A DNA stretch of 64,000 nucleotides, from NCBI RefSeq assembly GCF_023276435.1, contig NZ_JALLPO010000028.1, positions 62,001 to 126,000 on the forward strand, read 5' to 3'. Under the pieces are notes generated by a model that worked only from the letters and a program-made list of their open reading frames with translations, did no database searches and had not been told where the DNA came from. The stretch is from Sphaerisporangium perillae. GTDB lineage: Bacteria; Actinomycetota; Actinomycetes; Streptosporangiales; Streptosporangiaceae. Position numbers and translations under genes: made by a program. Position 1 is the stretch's first letter, and every line of letters begins with the position of its first letter. Shown one piece after another: positions 47,792-55,915 of the stretch.

Positions 47792-48703
47792 TCATTTCTC
47801 GGGTCGGAAGATTGGCCTCATGCTAACCACGGCCGGCTGCGGGGCGGGCCTGCCGTGGCGGAACGCGCCTTCGACGAAGCACTGCCGGTAGGCCGACTCC
47901 GCGCCCTTACGCAGCGCGCGCTCGAGAATGCGGCATCGCGGGCGGGCGTCCGCGGACCAGCCGCCGCGCAGCAGCGCGACCGCGAACCCGGCGAGGAACG
48001 CGTCACCGCACCCCATCGTGTCGATGATGTCGCGCGGGTCCTCCACGGGGCGCGCCGGGTTCGCCACGGTGACGCGGCCGTCGTGCACGATCGCGCCTTC
48101 CACGCCCCGGGTGCCGACCGCGAGCCGCGCGCCGCGCCGCACGACCTCGGACAGGACCGCGCGGGTGGCGGCCTCGTCGAGGTGAGAACACGACAGCAGC
48201 ACCAGGTCGGCGTACGGGCAGACGCGGTCGAGGTAGGAGGGGGTGCGGAACTCGTCCTCGCTGGAGAGGTCGAAGCTCACCAGCGTGGCGAGCCGGGCCA
48301 GCTTCGGCAGTTCGCTCTCGCTGCGGGAGTACACGCTGGAGTGGACGAGGTCGAACGACGACACGTACCGGAGCAGTTCGTCGTCGAGCGCCAGCGGCGC
48401 GCGCACCGTGACCCCTCCGCCGTTCCAGCCGAGGAAGCGGCGGTCGCCATCGTCGACCCGCAGGTAGGAGATGCCGGTCTCTCCGGCTCGGACGGCACAG
48501 CGGTCGACGGCGACCTGCTGGGCGGCGATCGAGCCGGCCAGGAAGCGACCGAGCTCGTCGTCGCCGAAGACTCCCAAGTAGGCCGCTTCGAGGCCGAGGC
48601 GGCGGGCGTAGACGGCGACGTTCACGCTGTTGCCGCCGGGATAGTCGACGCCGCGGTCGACGAACCGGTCGACGATGTTGTCGCCGAAGCCGAGGACTCT
48701 CAT
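47792..48703 (-). CDS. frlD: PfkB-family fructoselysine-type 6-kinase
   Basis: 303 residues from ATG 48703 (CGGGAGA 5 nt upstream). Ribokinase fold: GVDYPGGNSVNVAVYARRLG (sugar-binding di-glycine motif), AYLGVFGDDELGRFL, and the C-terminal DTMGCGDAFLAGFAVALLRG, which carries the anion hole and catalytic Asp. Length and layout match FrlD-type kinases rather than ribokinase. It lies 112 bp after a FrlB-like SIS deglycase, and the two together would phosphorylate and then cleave fructosamines (Amadori products). The true amine partner (lysine or another amino acid) is not evident. The last residues (FRPEK) approach the LacI gene. Confidence 0.83.
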   Translation of the reverse strand: MRVLGFGDNIVDRFVDRGVDYPGGNSVNVAVYARRLGLEAAYLGVFGDDELGRFLAGSIAAQQVAVDRCAVRAGETGISYLRVDDGDRRFLGWNGGGVTVRAPLALDDELLRYVSSFDLVHSSVYSRSESELPKLARLATLVSFDLSSEDEFRTPSYLDRVCPYADLVLLSCSHLDEAATRAVLSEVVRRGARLAVGTRGVEGAIVHDGRVTVANPARPVEDPRDIIDTMGCGDAFLAGFAVALLRGGWSADARPRCRILERALRKGAESAYRQCFVEGAFRHGRPAPQPAVVSMRPIFRPEK

Positions 48704-48814
48704 GAATTCTCCCGTGCGCGGGCCGCGTGCGCCGGTGGGGCACCGGCGCACGCGGACGGACGTCTCGTTCGTACGCCCCGCCCGTGCGTTCCGGCGGGCG
48801 GGGGCGTCGCCGGC

Positions 48815-49816
48815 TCAGTACTCCATGACGCGGTAGTAGCGGCGCAGGTCGAGGGAGTGGTCGCGCACCCGCTCCAGGTGCTTGCTGACGCGGCTCATCA
48901 CGGTGTCGAGGACGAGCGGCGCGAGCAGGCCGCGGAATTCCGGGCTGATGCCCTCAAGGGGGTACTCGCGCGTGTCGAAGACGGTGACGTCCTTCGAGAC
49001 GCGTCTGGCGAAGACCTCGGCCCGATCGGTCAGGGAGCGCGTCTCGTCCTCACCTTGGAAGATGATCACACTCGTGTTCTCTTCCAGCAGTTCGAGCGAA
49101 CCGTGGAAGAACTCGGCGCTGTGCACTCTGGTGGTGCGCAGCCACTGCATCTCCTCCAGAATGCACATCGAGTACAGGTAGGTGAAGCCCCACAGGTTCC
49201 CGCCGCCGATGAGGAAGTGGTAGTCGGTGTCCTTGTGCGCCTCGGCGAAGGCGGCCGCCACCGGCTCGGCCTGCCGGGCCACGTCGAGCATGATCTTCGG
49301 GATCCCGGCGAACTCACCGGCGAACTTCTCGTAGCCGCCGAACTCTCCGCGCCGCGCGAGCAGCCGGCCCATGAAGAGCAGCATTTGCATGTCGAAAGGC
49401 CAGGTCTTGGGTTCTGAGATGAGAGCGACGTCGACGTTGAGGGCTACGGGCGACTCGGGGTGGCCGGTGAAGCCGATCGTGTAGGCGCCTTTGGACTTGC
49501 AGTGGTCGATGGCGCGGATGCTGTCGTCGGTCGTGCCGGAGACCGAGGTGAAGATCGCGACCGAGCGTCCGCCGAGGGTGGCGTCGCCCGAGGCCACCAG
49601 CTCCGCCGCGATCACGGCGCGCACATCGAGGGTGGAGCCGCGCCGGGCCAGGTGCTCGTACGGCCACATCTGGGCGTACGTGCCACCGGCGCCGACCAGG
49701 AGGAGGTTGTCGAACCCCTCGTCCACGAGCCGATCGACGAGTTCCTCTATCTGAGGGCGCAACGCCACCGCGCTCGCCATCTGCGAGAGGAATTCCGGCT
49801 CGTTGAATCCGAGCAT
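48815..49816 (-). CDS. frlB: SIS-domain fructosamine-6-phosphate deglycase
   Basis: 333 residues, ATG 49816 with GAAAGGA upstream. Two SIS domains: DNLLLVGAGGTYAQMWPYEH, VAIFTSVSGTTDDSIRAIDH (the Ser/Thr phosphate-binding loop SVSGTTDDS), and FLIGGGNLWGFTYLYSMCIL in the second. HSAEFFHGSLELLEENTSVI is characteristic of FrlB and of GlmS-like isomerases of this branch. It cleaves fructosamine-6-phosphate to glucose-6-phosphate and the free amine. First gene of the minus-strand operon, divergent from the ABC transporter, with two matching operators in between. No truncation. Confidence 0.87.
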   Translation of the reverse strand: MLGFNEPEFLSQMASAVALRPQIEELVDRLVDEGFDNLLLVGAGGTYAQMWPYEHLARRGSTLDVRAVIAAELVASGDATLGGRSVAIFTSVSGTTDDSIRAIDHCKSKGAYTIGFTGHPESPVALNVDVALISEPKTWPFDMQMLLFMGRLLARRGEFGGYEKFAGEFAGIPKIMLDVARQAEPVAAAFAEAHKDTDYHFLIGGGNLWGFTYLYSMCILEEMQWLRTTRVHSAEFFHGSLELLEENTSVIIFQGEDETRSLTDRAEVFARRVSKDVTVFDTREYPLEGISPEFRGLLAPLVLDTVMSRVSKHLERVRDHSLDLRRYYRVMEY

Positions 49817-49866
49817 CTTCGCGTCCTTTCGGGAATGCCTGCGACCGGGCGCCGCGCTTTGCGGTC

Positions 49867-49880
49867 TGATACCGGTATCA
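49867..49880. promoter_or_regulatory. LacI-type operator O1 (perfect 14-bp palindrome)
   Basis: TGATACCGGTATCA is a perfect palindrome with the central CG of LacI-family operators. It lies 51 bp before the frlB-like start, probably over its promoter. The same site recurs at 50012-50025. Confidence 0.75.
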
Positions 49881-50011
49881 CGCGGGAGTCACGCTGGCAC
49901 AGGAGTCGCGCGGCGTCAACATCGCGAGCAGTGCTGCAGATGTCTGCCTGCAGGTTCTGCAGCCCTGCGGGCGCCGCGGCATCCCGCCGGCGGGGGACGA
50001 TAAAATTTTCC

Positions 50012-50025
50012 GCTTTGGGTCTGGT
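50012..50025. promoter_or_regulatory. LacI-type operator O2
   Basis: TGGTACCGGTATCA, identical to O1 except for one base. Its centre is 145 bp from the O1 centre, and it is 117 bp upstream of the ABC substrate-binding gene. TATCAGAGTCTCTGTACAGT just after it may hold the -10. The pair suggests repression of both divergent operons, possibly by looping. The rest of 49817-50141 shows nothing else. Confidence 0.7.
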
Positions 50026-50141
50026 ACCGGTATCAGAGTCTCTGTACAGTCGGCCCACACCAATCGGGTCACGTCACAGCGGCCCACGGCGGATCGAGGT
50101 GCCCCGGCACCGGCGGTCTCCTCCCGAGAGAAAGGAAGCCC

Positions 50142-51467
50142 ATGCGCCCTCGCGCACTGACGACGTTCGCGGTCATCGCCGGGACCTCGGTGCTCACCCT
50201 CGCCGGCTGCACCGGCGGCACGCCGGCCGCGAAGGCCCCGGCGGCCGACCTCACCGCCGCACCGGACTACTCGGGCACCTTGAGCATTCTCACCAAGTTC
50301 GCCGGTGAACCTCTCGAGCCCTACTTCCAGAAGCTCGCCGCCGAATACCGGCAGGCGCATCCCGGGGTGAAGGTCGAGCTCATCCAGGAGACCGACCAGA
50401 GCATCAAGGACAAGACCAAGACCCTGACGGCCTCGAACGCCCTGCCCGACATCTACTTCACCTGGACCGGCAACTGGGCGGAGAACTTCGTCCGCGGCGG
50501 CCGCGCGGCCGACCTCACCAAGGTGATCGGACCCGGCACCGACTGGGGCAAGACCTTCAGCCAGGGGTCGCTGTCCGCCTTCGCCTACGACGGCAAGTAC
50601 TACGGGATCCCGCTGTACAACAACGGCAAGTTCATGGGCTATGACAAGGCCGCCTTCGCCAAGGCCGGGATCAAGGTGCCCAGCAGCTTCGAGGAGCTGA
50701 TCGGCGGCTGCGGCGCGCTGCGCAAGGCGGGGTACGAGCCGATCGCCTTCGGCAACAAGGACGGCTGGCCCGCCCTGCACTATCTGCAGCAGCTCTTCGC
50801 CTACAACGTGCCGAGCGCCACCCTGCAGGCCGACTTCAAGCCTGCTACGGCCAAGCTCGACGACCCGGGCTACCTCACCGCGCTCAAGCAGTTCAAGACG
50901 CTGGTCGACACCTGCACCGACACCAAGACCGGCACCAACGGCGTGCTCTACACCTCCGCGCAGGAGGCGTTCGCCGACGGCAAGGCGGCGATGTACTACC
51001 AGGAGGTCCTCGAGTTCGACAACGCCACCGCCGGCCACAGGCTCTCCGAAGAGGACTTCGGCATCTTCCCGCTGCCGGTCCCGCAGGGCGGCGCGGGCGC
51101 CCCCGAGGTGCTCGAAGGTGCGCCGGAGGGGTACCTGGTCAACGCGGCCTCACCGCGTGCGGCGCTCGCCATCGACTTCATGAAGTTCGTGACGGACACG
51201 AAGAACGCCAAGACGCTCTCCGCACCTCCATACGGCCAGCCCAGCACGGTCATCGGCGCCGTCACCCCGGAGACCTCCAGCAAGGCCGTGTACGAGGGCA
51301 TCGGCCTGGTCAACCGGGCACCGCGGCTGGCCGCCTGGCTCGACACCGTGACCGTGCCCGAGGTCGCCGATGCGTGGCTGGCCGGCGGCGAGGCGCTGAT
51401 CACCGGTGGCAAGACGCCCGAGCAGGTGCTGGACAGCGTGCGCCAGGCCTCGGCGTCGGCCAAGTGA
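50142..51467 (+). CDS. ABC sugar-type substrate-binding lipoprotein
   Basis: 441 residues, ATG 50142 with GAGAGAAAGGAAG upstream. Lipoprotein signal RALTTFAVIAGTSVLTLAGC. The family 1 extracellular binding fold (SBP_bac_1) shows SGTLSILTKFAGEPLEPYFQ, NALPDIYFTWTGNWAENFVR, YGIPLYNNGKFMGYDKAAFA and GKAAMYYQEVLEFDNATAGH. It should present the substrate to the two permeases that follow. Position opposite the kinase/deglycase and behind a shared operator indicates Amadori compounds as ligand, equivalent to FrlO. No ATPase gene is in the operon, so a shared MsiK-like ATPase probably powers it, as is common in actinomycetes. Confidence 0.9.
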   Translation: MRPRALTTFAVIAGTSVLTLAGCTGGTPAAKAPAADLTAAPDYSGTLSILTKFAGEPLEPYFQKLAAEYRQAHPGVKVELIQETDQSIKDKTKTLTASNALPDIYFTWTGNWAENFVRGGRAADLTKVIGPGTDWGKTFSQGSLSAFAYDGKYYGIPLYNNGKFMGYDKAAFAKAGIKVPSSFEELIGGCGALRKAGYEPIAFGNKDGWPALHYLQQLFAYNVPSATLQADFKPATAKLDDPGYLTALKQFKTLVDTCTDTKTGTNGVLYTSAQEAFADGKAAMYYQEVLEFDNATAGHRLSEEDFGIFPLPVPQGGAGAPEVLEGAPEGYLVNAASPRAALAIDFMKFVTDTKNAKTLSAPPYGQPSTVIGAVTPETSSKAVYEGIGLVNRAPRLAAWLDTVTVPEVADAWLAGGEALITGGKTPEQVLDSVRQASASAK

Positions 51468-51488
51468 CCCGCTCGGCGTAAGGAGAGC

Positions 51489-52382
51489 ATGCCGGTGCGC
51501 ACCATTTCCAAACGGGCACTCGGGCTCGCGTGGGTCATGCCCGCCCTCGTGCTCGTCGGGGTGTTCGTCTACTTCCCGCTCGTGGAGAACCTCGGGTTCA
51601 GCACCCTCAAGTGGGACATCTACAGCGGAAGCCAGGAGTACGTCGGGCTCGAGAACTACCGCGACCTCATCGACGACCCGGTCTTCTGGTCGTCCTTCGG
51701 CAACAACGTGCTGTACGCGGTGGTCTCGATCGCCTTCCAGGTGTTCGGTGCGCTCGTGCTGGCCGCTCTCGTGGAGAGCATTCGCAGCGAGCGGTGGCAG
51801 CGCAGGCTCCGGGCGATCTACTTCATCCCTTCCGCGATCTCGATGACCGTCGCCGGCCTGCTCTTCTATTTCATCTACGAGCCCAACCTGGGCCCGCTCA
51901 ACCACGTGCTGCAGGCGGTGGGGCTCGGACGGTTCGACCATTCCTGGCTCGGCCAGGAGACCACGGCCATGCCGGCGATCATCGCGATGAGCCAGTGGCA
52001 GGGCTTCGGGTACTCCACCCTGCTGTTCGCGGTGGCGGTCCAGCGCATCCCCTCGGAGATCTACCACGCGGCGGCTCTCGACGGCACCGGGCCGATCCGC
52101 CGCTTCCTCCACGTGACGGTCCCTCTGGTGCGCGAGATGACCGGGCTGATGATGATGGTCACCATCTCGGGCGCGTTTCAGGTCTTCAACGAGGTGATGG
52201 TGATGACCAGCGGCGGGCCCGACAACTCGAGCCAGGTGCTCGGCACCTGGCTGTACCGCAGCGGTTTCGTCCGCAACAACTTCGGCTACGCCGCCGCGAT
52301 CGCGACAGTGCTCTTCGTGATCACGCTCGGCATCGCCATGGCGCAGCTGTGGGTCACCCGCAGGAGAAGGGTGGAATGGTGA
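51489..52382 (+). CDS. ABC transporter permease, MalF type
   Basis: 297 residues, ATG 51489 with AAGGAG upstream, 21 bp after the binding protein. Six spans, including LGLAWVMPALVLVGVFVYFP and LFVITLGIAMAQLWVT. The ATPase-coupling EAA loop reads YHAAALDGTGPIRRFLHVTV, matching the EAAxxDGA-----hxxhxxP consensus. Pairs with the next permease. Confidence 0.92.
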   Translation: MPVRTISKRALGLAWVMPALVLVGVFVYFPLVENLGFSTLKWDIYSGSQEYVGLENYRDLIDDPVFWSSFGNNVLYAVVSIAFQVFGALVLAALVESIRSERWQRRLRAIYFIPSAISMTVAGLLFYFIYEPNLGPLNHVLQAVGLGRFDHSWLGQETTAMPAIIAMSQWQGFGYSTLLFAVAVQRIPSEIYHAAALDGTGPIRRFLHVTVPLVREMTGLMMMVTISGAFQVFNEVMVMTSGGPDNSSQVLGTWLYRSGFVRNNFGYAAAIATVLFVITLGIAMAQLWVTRRRRVEW

Positions 52383-53212
52383 GCCGCCTCGGCTTCCTCG
52401 GCGTGATCGCACGGGTGTTCGTGTGGGTCTTCCTCCTCGGCCTCGCGGTGGTCGTGCTCTACCCGCTGCTGTGGATGGTGCTCAACGGGTTCAAGACCAA
52501 CGCCCAGCTCTTCGGCGACCCGTTCGCCTTGCCCGTCGACTGGAGCTTCGAGAACTACCAGAAGGCGTGGAACCGCGGGGTGAGCAACTACCTCACCACC
52601 AGCGTGCTGGTCACGGTGACCTCGACGATCGCCACCGTGTTCGTCAGCGCCTGGGCCGCCTACGGCCTCACCCGCGTCGACATCCCGTTCAACAAGCTGA
52701 TCACCGGGACCATCCTCGGCGGGCTCATGCTCGCCCCCACCGTGGCACTCGTACCCCTGGTGAAGATGTTCCAGGCGATGGGCCTGTACAACAGCTTCTG
52801 GGCGCTGCTCATCCTGTACACCGCCTTCCGCGTCCCCTTCACCACCTTCCTCATCCGCGCCTACATGCTCGACCTGCCGCGTGAGGTCGACGAGGCCGCC
52901 GAGGTGGACGGCTGCGGCCGCTGGACGGCGTTCTGGCAGATCATCCTGCCGATGTGCAAGCCGATCATCACCTCGACGGTCCTGCTGCACATCCTGTTCG
53001 CCTGGAACGAGTACCTCTTCGCGATGGTCTTCACCAGCGGCAGCGGCGTGCAGACCCTTCCGGTGGGCCTGACCAGCCTGATGAGCAAGCACGGCACCGA
53101 GTTCCCGGTGGTCTTCGCCGGCATGGTGATCGCGGCCGTCCCGGTGGTGCTGCTGTTCTTCTTCGGCCAGCGGTACATCGTCAAGGGCTTGGCCGACGGC
53201 ATCGGAAAATAG
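52376..53212 (+). CDS. ABC transporter permease, MalG type
   Basis: 278 residues from ATG 52376, overlapping the upstream permease by 7 bp. Six spans start with VFVWVFLLGLAVVVLYPLLW. The EAA loop REVDEAAEVDGCGRWTAFWQ is followed by IILPMCKPIITS. The C-terminus FFGQRYIVKGLADGIGK is typical of MalG-type subunits (GLTxGAVKG region). Together with the preceding permease it forms the channel for the Amadori-compound importer. Confidence 0.92.
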   Translation: MVSRLGFLGVIARVFVWVFLLGLAVVVLYPLLWMVLNGFKTNAQLFGDPFALPVDWSFENYQKAWNRGVSNYLTTSVLVTVTSTIATVFVSAWAAYGLTRVDIPFNKLITGTILGGLMLAPTVALVPLVKMFQAMGLYNSFWALLILYTAFRVPFTTFLIRAYMLDLPREVDEAAEVDGCGRWTAFWQIILPMCKPIITSTVLLHILFAWNEYLFAMVFTSGSGVQTLPVGLTSLMSKHGTEFPVVFAGMVIAAVPVVLLFFFGQRYIVKGLADGIGK

Positions 53213-53243
53213 GCATAGAGCACCACACACGACAGGAGCCTCG

Positions 53244-53696
53244 ATGCCCCTCCCCGTCCAGCGCATCACCGGCTCGAACTTCGCCTACCAGCATCTGCCG
53301 TTCGAGCGGTTCCTCGACGACGCCGCCGACCTCGGCCGCGAGCGGCTGGAGCTGTGGGGCATCGCAGCCCACCTCCACATCCCCCAGGTCGGCGACGCCG
53401 AGGCGCGCGTCGTCCGCCGCCGTGCCGAGACGCACGGACTCGTCGACGACTACTTCGACGCGCTCGGCGGCCGCGTCCGCCACGTGCATCTCATCGACGG
53501 CAGCCCCGCTGGCCACCTCGCCTGGGACGACGGGGAGCTGCCGCCGGCCGACTACCTCGCCGCCCTGGACCGCCGGGGATACGACGGGCACCTGACCTTC
53601 GAGCTCTTCGGCGACGGCACCTACGCCTTCGAGCCCCGCCCGGCGGTGGAACGCTGCCTGGCCCCCGTGCGGTCCGCACTCGCCCCTCACGTGTAG
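53244..53696 (+). pseudogene. FrlC-like sugar epimerase with large internal in-frame deletion
   Basis: 150 residues, about half the ~275 of the TIM-barrel isomerase/epimerase family. The N-terminal part (ITGSNFAYQHLPFERFLDDA, RERLELWGIAAHLHIP) stops near residue 57. The sequence jumps to the C-terminal part LVDDYFDALGGRVRHVHLID, GSPAGHLAWDDGELP and GYDGHLTFELFGDGTYAFEP. The central ~120 residues, with most barrel strands and metal ligands, are gone, but the frame is kept. Start ATG 53244 and SD (AGGAG) are intact, so a product is probably made yet should be inactive. Last gene of the transporter operon. Confidence 0.75.
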
Positions 53697-53719
53697 GAGC
53701 CGCCCGGGCGCGGCGATCT

Positions 53720-54544
53720 TCACTCCACGAGGCCTCGGCACAGCAGTACGACAGTGATGAACGTCTGATAGATCCGCAGGGGGTCGTCGCCGGTGATGCT
53801 CGCCGACAGGTCGCCGGTTCGCTCGACTCCGGCGATCCGGCAGGCCAGCTCGCAGTGGTCACTGCTGCGGAAGGAGATGGCCAAGGTGGCGGGCAGGCTG
53901 ACGGCCGCCTGCCTCGCGCCGGGCAGGTCCTCGATGGCCGACCGCGCCCGCTCCCGGATCAGATCCCTGGCGTCCGCCGGGTGCAGCGACTCGGCGGCGA
54001 ACCGGCTGACGGACTTCTTGACCACCGCGGTCTTGATCCCGGGACAGAACCGCTCGGTCTCCTCGGCGGTCGTGGCGTCGCCGGTGACCAGCACGATCGG
54101 CACCCGGTACGCGGCGGCCACAAGCGCGTTTATGCCGGCCTCGCCCGCGACGACGCCGTTGAGGGTGACCTCGGCGAACGCCATCGGGAAGTAGGTGTGC
54201 GACAGCACCGAGCCCCTGCTGCCCATCGACCCGTGGTAGGACACCAGGAAGATCGCGTCGAAGCTCGCGTCGAGCCCCTGCATCATGTACATCGGCTTGT
54301 ACCGGCCGGACAGGTAGCCGGCCCGCCCGGCGAGGGCGTCCGGTCTGAGGTTGGCCATCTTCGAGTGCGAGTCGTTGACCAGGAACTCGGTGGCGCCGGC
54401 CTGCGCGGCGCCTTCTATGGCGGCGTTGATCTCGCCGGTCAGCAGCTCGGTGTAGTAGGCATACTGGGATCCGCCGGCGCGGCACTGATCCCAGTCCACG
54501 ACACCGGCGGTGCCCTCCATGTCGGACGAGATGAAGATCTTCAT
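53720..54544 (-). CDS. M55-family metallopeptidase (D-aminopeptidase, DppA-like)
   Basis: 274 residues, ATG 54544 with GAGGAG upstream. It begins MKIFISSDMEGTAGVVDWDQ, the DxE metal motif of M55 peptidases. FLVNDSHSKMANLRPDAL and LVSYHGSMGSRGSVLSHTYF supply the conserved histidines. DppA removes N-terminal D-amino acids from short peptides, as in recycling of cell-wall peptides. The longer upstream frame is proline-rich and has no SD. It converges on the epimerase remnant with a 23-bp gap. No peptide transporter is adjacent, so it stands alone. Family assignment is firm; the exact substrate is not known. Confidence 0.9.
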   Translation of the reverse strand: MKIFISSDMEGTAGVVDWDQCRAGGSQYAYYTELLTGEINAAIEGAAQAGATEFLVNDSHSKMANLRPDALAGRAGYLSGRYKPMYMMQGLDASFDAIFLVSYHGSMGSRGSVLSHTYFPMAFAEVTLNGVVAGEAGINALVAAAYRVPIVLVTGDATTAEETERFCPGIKTAVVKKSVSRFAAESLHPADARDLIRERARSAIEDLPGARQAAVSLPATLAISFRSSDHCELACRIAGVERTGDLSASITGDDPLRIYQTFITVVLLCRGLVE

Positions 54545-54682
54545 GGCGCGCTCCTCGGGTGGACTCGGGATGGGGACTTCGGGCAGAGGTCCACTCGCCC
54601 GGCGGCGCGTGCCATCCGGCGGGCCGGTGTGACCGCTGCCTGGGCGGGTAGGCATGCTGGCCATATGGGAGGTGAAGCTCTC

Positions 54683-55480
54683 ATGTTGCTCCTGGGAACC
54701 TCAGGGTGGCAGTACGCTCACTGGCGGGACGTGCTCTACCCCTCCGGGCTGCCGCAGCGGCTGTGGCTGGAGCGGTACGCCGAATGCTTCGACACCGTCG
54801 AGAACAACAACGCCTTCTACCGGCTGCCGTCGCGGGAGACGTTCGAGAGCTGGCGCGATCGCACCACGGACGGGTTCGTGATGGCGGTCAAGGCCAGCCG
54901 GTTCCTTACCCACATCAAACGGCTGAAGGACCCCGAGGAGCCGGTCCAGCGCCTGATGGACTCGGCCGGGGGCCTAGGCCGCAAGCTCGGGCCCATCCTG
55001 CTCCAGCTCCCGCCGACCCTGCGGGCGGAGCCCGAGCGGCTCGACGCGTGCCTGCGCTGCTTCCCCCGCCACGTGCGCGTGGCCGTCGAGCCGCGCCACG
55101 CCTCCTGGTGGACCGACACGGTCCGCGAGGTGCTCCGGTCGCACGGCGCCACGCTCTGCTGGGCGGACGTGCTCGGCAGGCCGGTGACCCCGCTGTGGCG
55201 GACCACCGGCTGGGGATACCTGCGCCTCCACCAGGGCCGCGCCACGCCCTGGCCGTCGTACGGCGAGGCGTCGCTGCGATCATGGCTGCACCGGCTCGGC
55301 GAGGCGTGGGGCCCCGATCACGACGTGTACGTCTACTTCAACAACGACCCGGACGGCGCCGCCGTCCGCAACGCCGTCCGCTTCGCCGAGCTGGCACGCG
55401 CGGAAGGATGGCAGGTGACCCGCACCCCGGAGACCGTCCCCGAACCGGCGGCGCGGCCGGCGGGCGCCGCTCGCCCCTGA
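54683..55480 (+). CDS. DUF72 domain-containing protein
   Basis: 265 residues, ATG 54683 with GGGAGG about 10 nt upstream. DUF72 (YecE-like, TIM-barrel) markers: LLLGTSGWQYAHWRDVLYPS at the N-terminus, FDTVENNNAFYRLPSRETFE, GFVMAVKASRFLTHIKRLKD, LGPILLQLPPTLR, VAVEPRHASWW and DVYVYFNNDPDGAAVRNAVR. All are in the expected order and full length. The family is widespread and its biochemical role is unclear; links to nucleic-acid or sugar-phosphate metabolism have been proposed. Divergent from the M55 peptidase. The C-tail after EGWQVTRTPE is low complexity. Confidence 0.92.
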   Translation: MLLLGTSGWQYAHWRDVLYPSGLPQRLWLERYAECFDTVENNNAFYRLPSRETFESWRDRTTDGFVMAVKASRFLTHIKRLKDPEEPVQRLMDSAGGLGRKLGPILLQLPPTLRAEPERLDACLRCFPRHVRVAVEPRHASWWTDTVREVLRSHGATLCWADVLGRPVTPLWRTTGWGYLRLHQGRATPWPSYGEASLRSWLHRLGEAWGPDHDVYVYFNNDPDGAAVRNAVRFAELARAEGWQVTRTPETVPEPAARPAGAARP

Positions 55481-55915
55481 ACCGCCCGCGCCTGGCACGG
55501 GCCAAGGTGATCACCACGCTCGACCGTGGAAGGTCAACCGATCTCTGATCGGCGTCCGGCTCATGGCCGGGCTCGTACTCGGATCAGCAGCCGCTTGTCA
55601 TCGGCCGGCGCCTTGACCCGGTACCCCTCGATCACCAGGAATTACGGCAATTAGCTAATTACCTGTCCATAGGGCGGCACCGAACAAGGAAGGTGAAGCC
55701 CTCTTCGGGCACGCGGTATCGCGCCGCCGCTCGACGTTTTCGGCTCGGGCGCAGACCAACTGGCGGCACGGGTTTTCTCGGGCCATGTAGTCCTATATAT
55801 GCCTATTTTCCATGCTTTGCAAGATCTTGTCATGCTTTCTGAGTGATGTTACCACTATCGCATCAGATGGGATGCGGGCGACGGAGCCCACGTCCCCATT
55901 CAGGAGGCAAGCAGC
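55481..55915. other. Intergenic region with gene remnant and AT-rich patch
   Basis: 435 bp. On the minus strand a frame from a TAA near 55640 down to TGA at 55561 encodes VIEGYRVKAPADDKRLLIRV with normal codon bias, then ARP. It looks like the C-terminus of an unidentified deleted gene. The stretch 55639-55664 (AATTACGGCAATTAGCTAAT) and 55780-55860 are unusually AT-rich for this genome and include the promoter of the M36 peptidase. No IS ends or tRNA were recognised. Confidence 0.4.
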
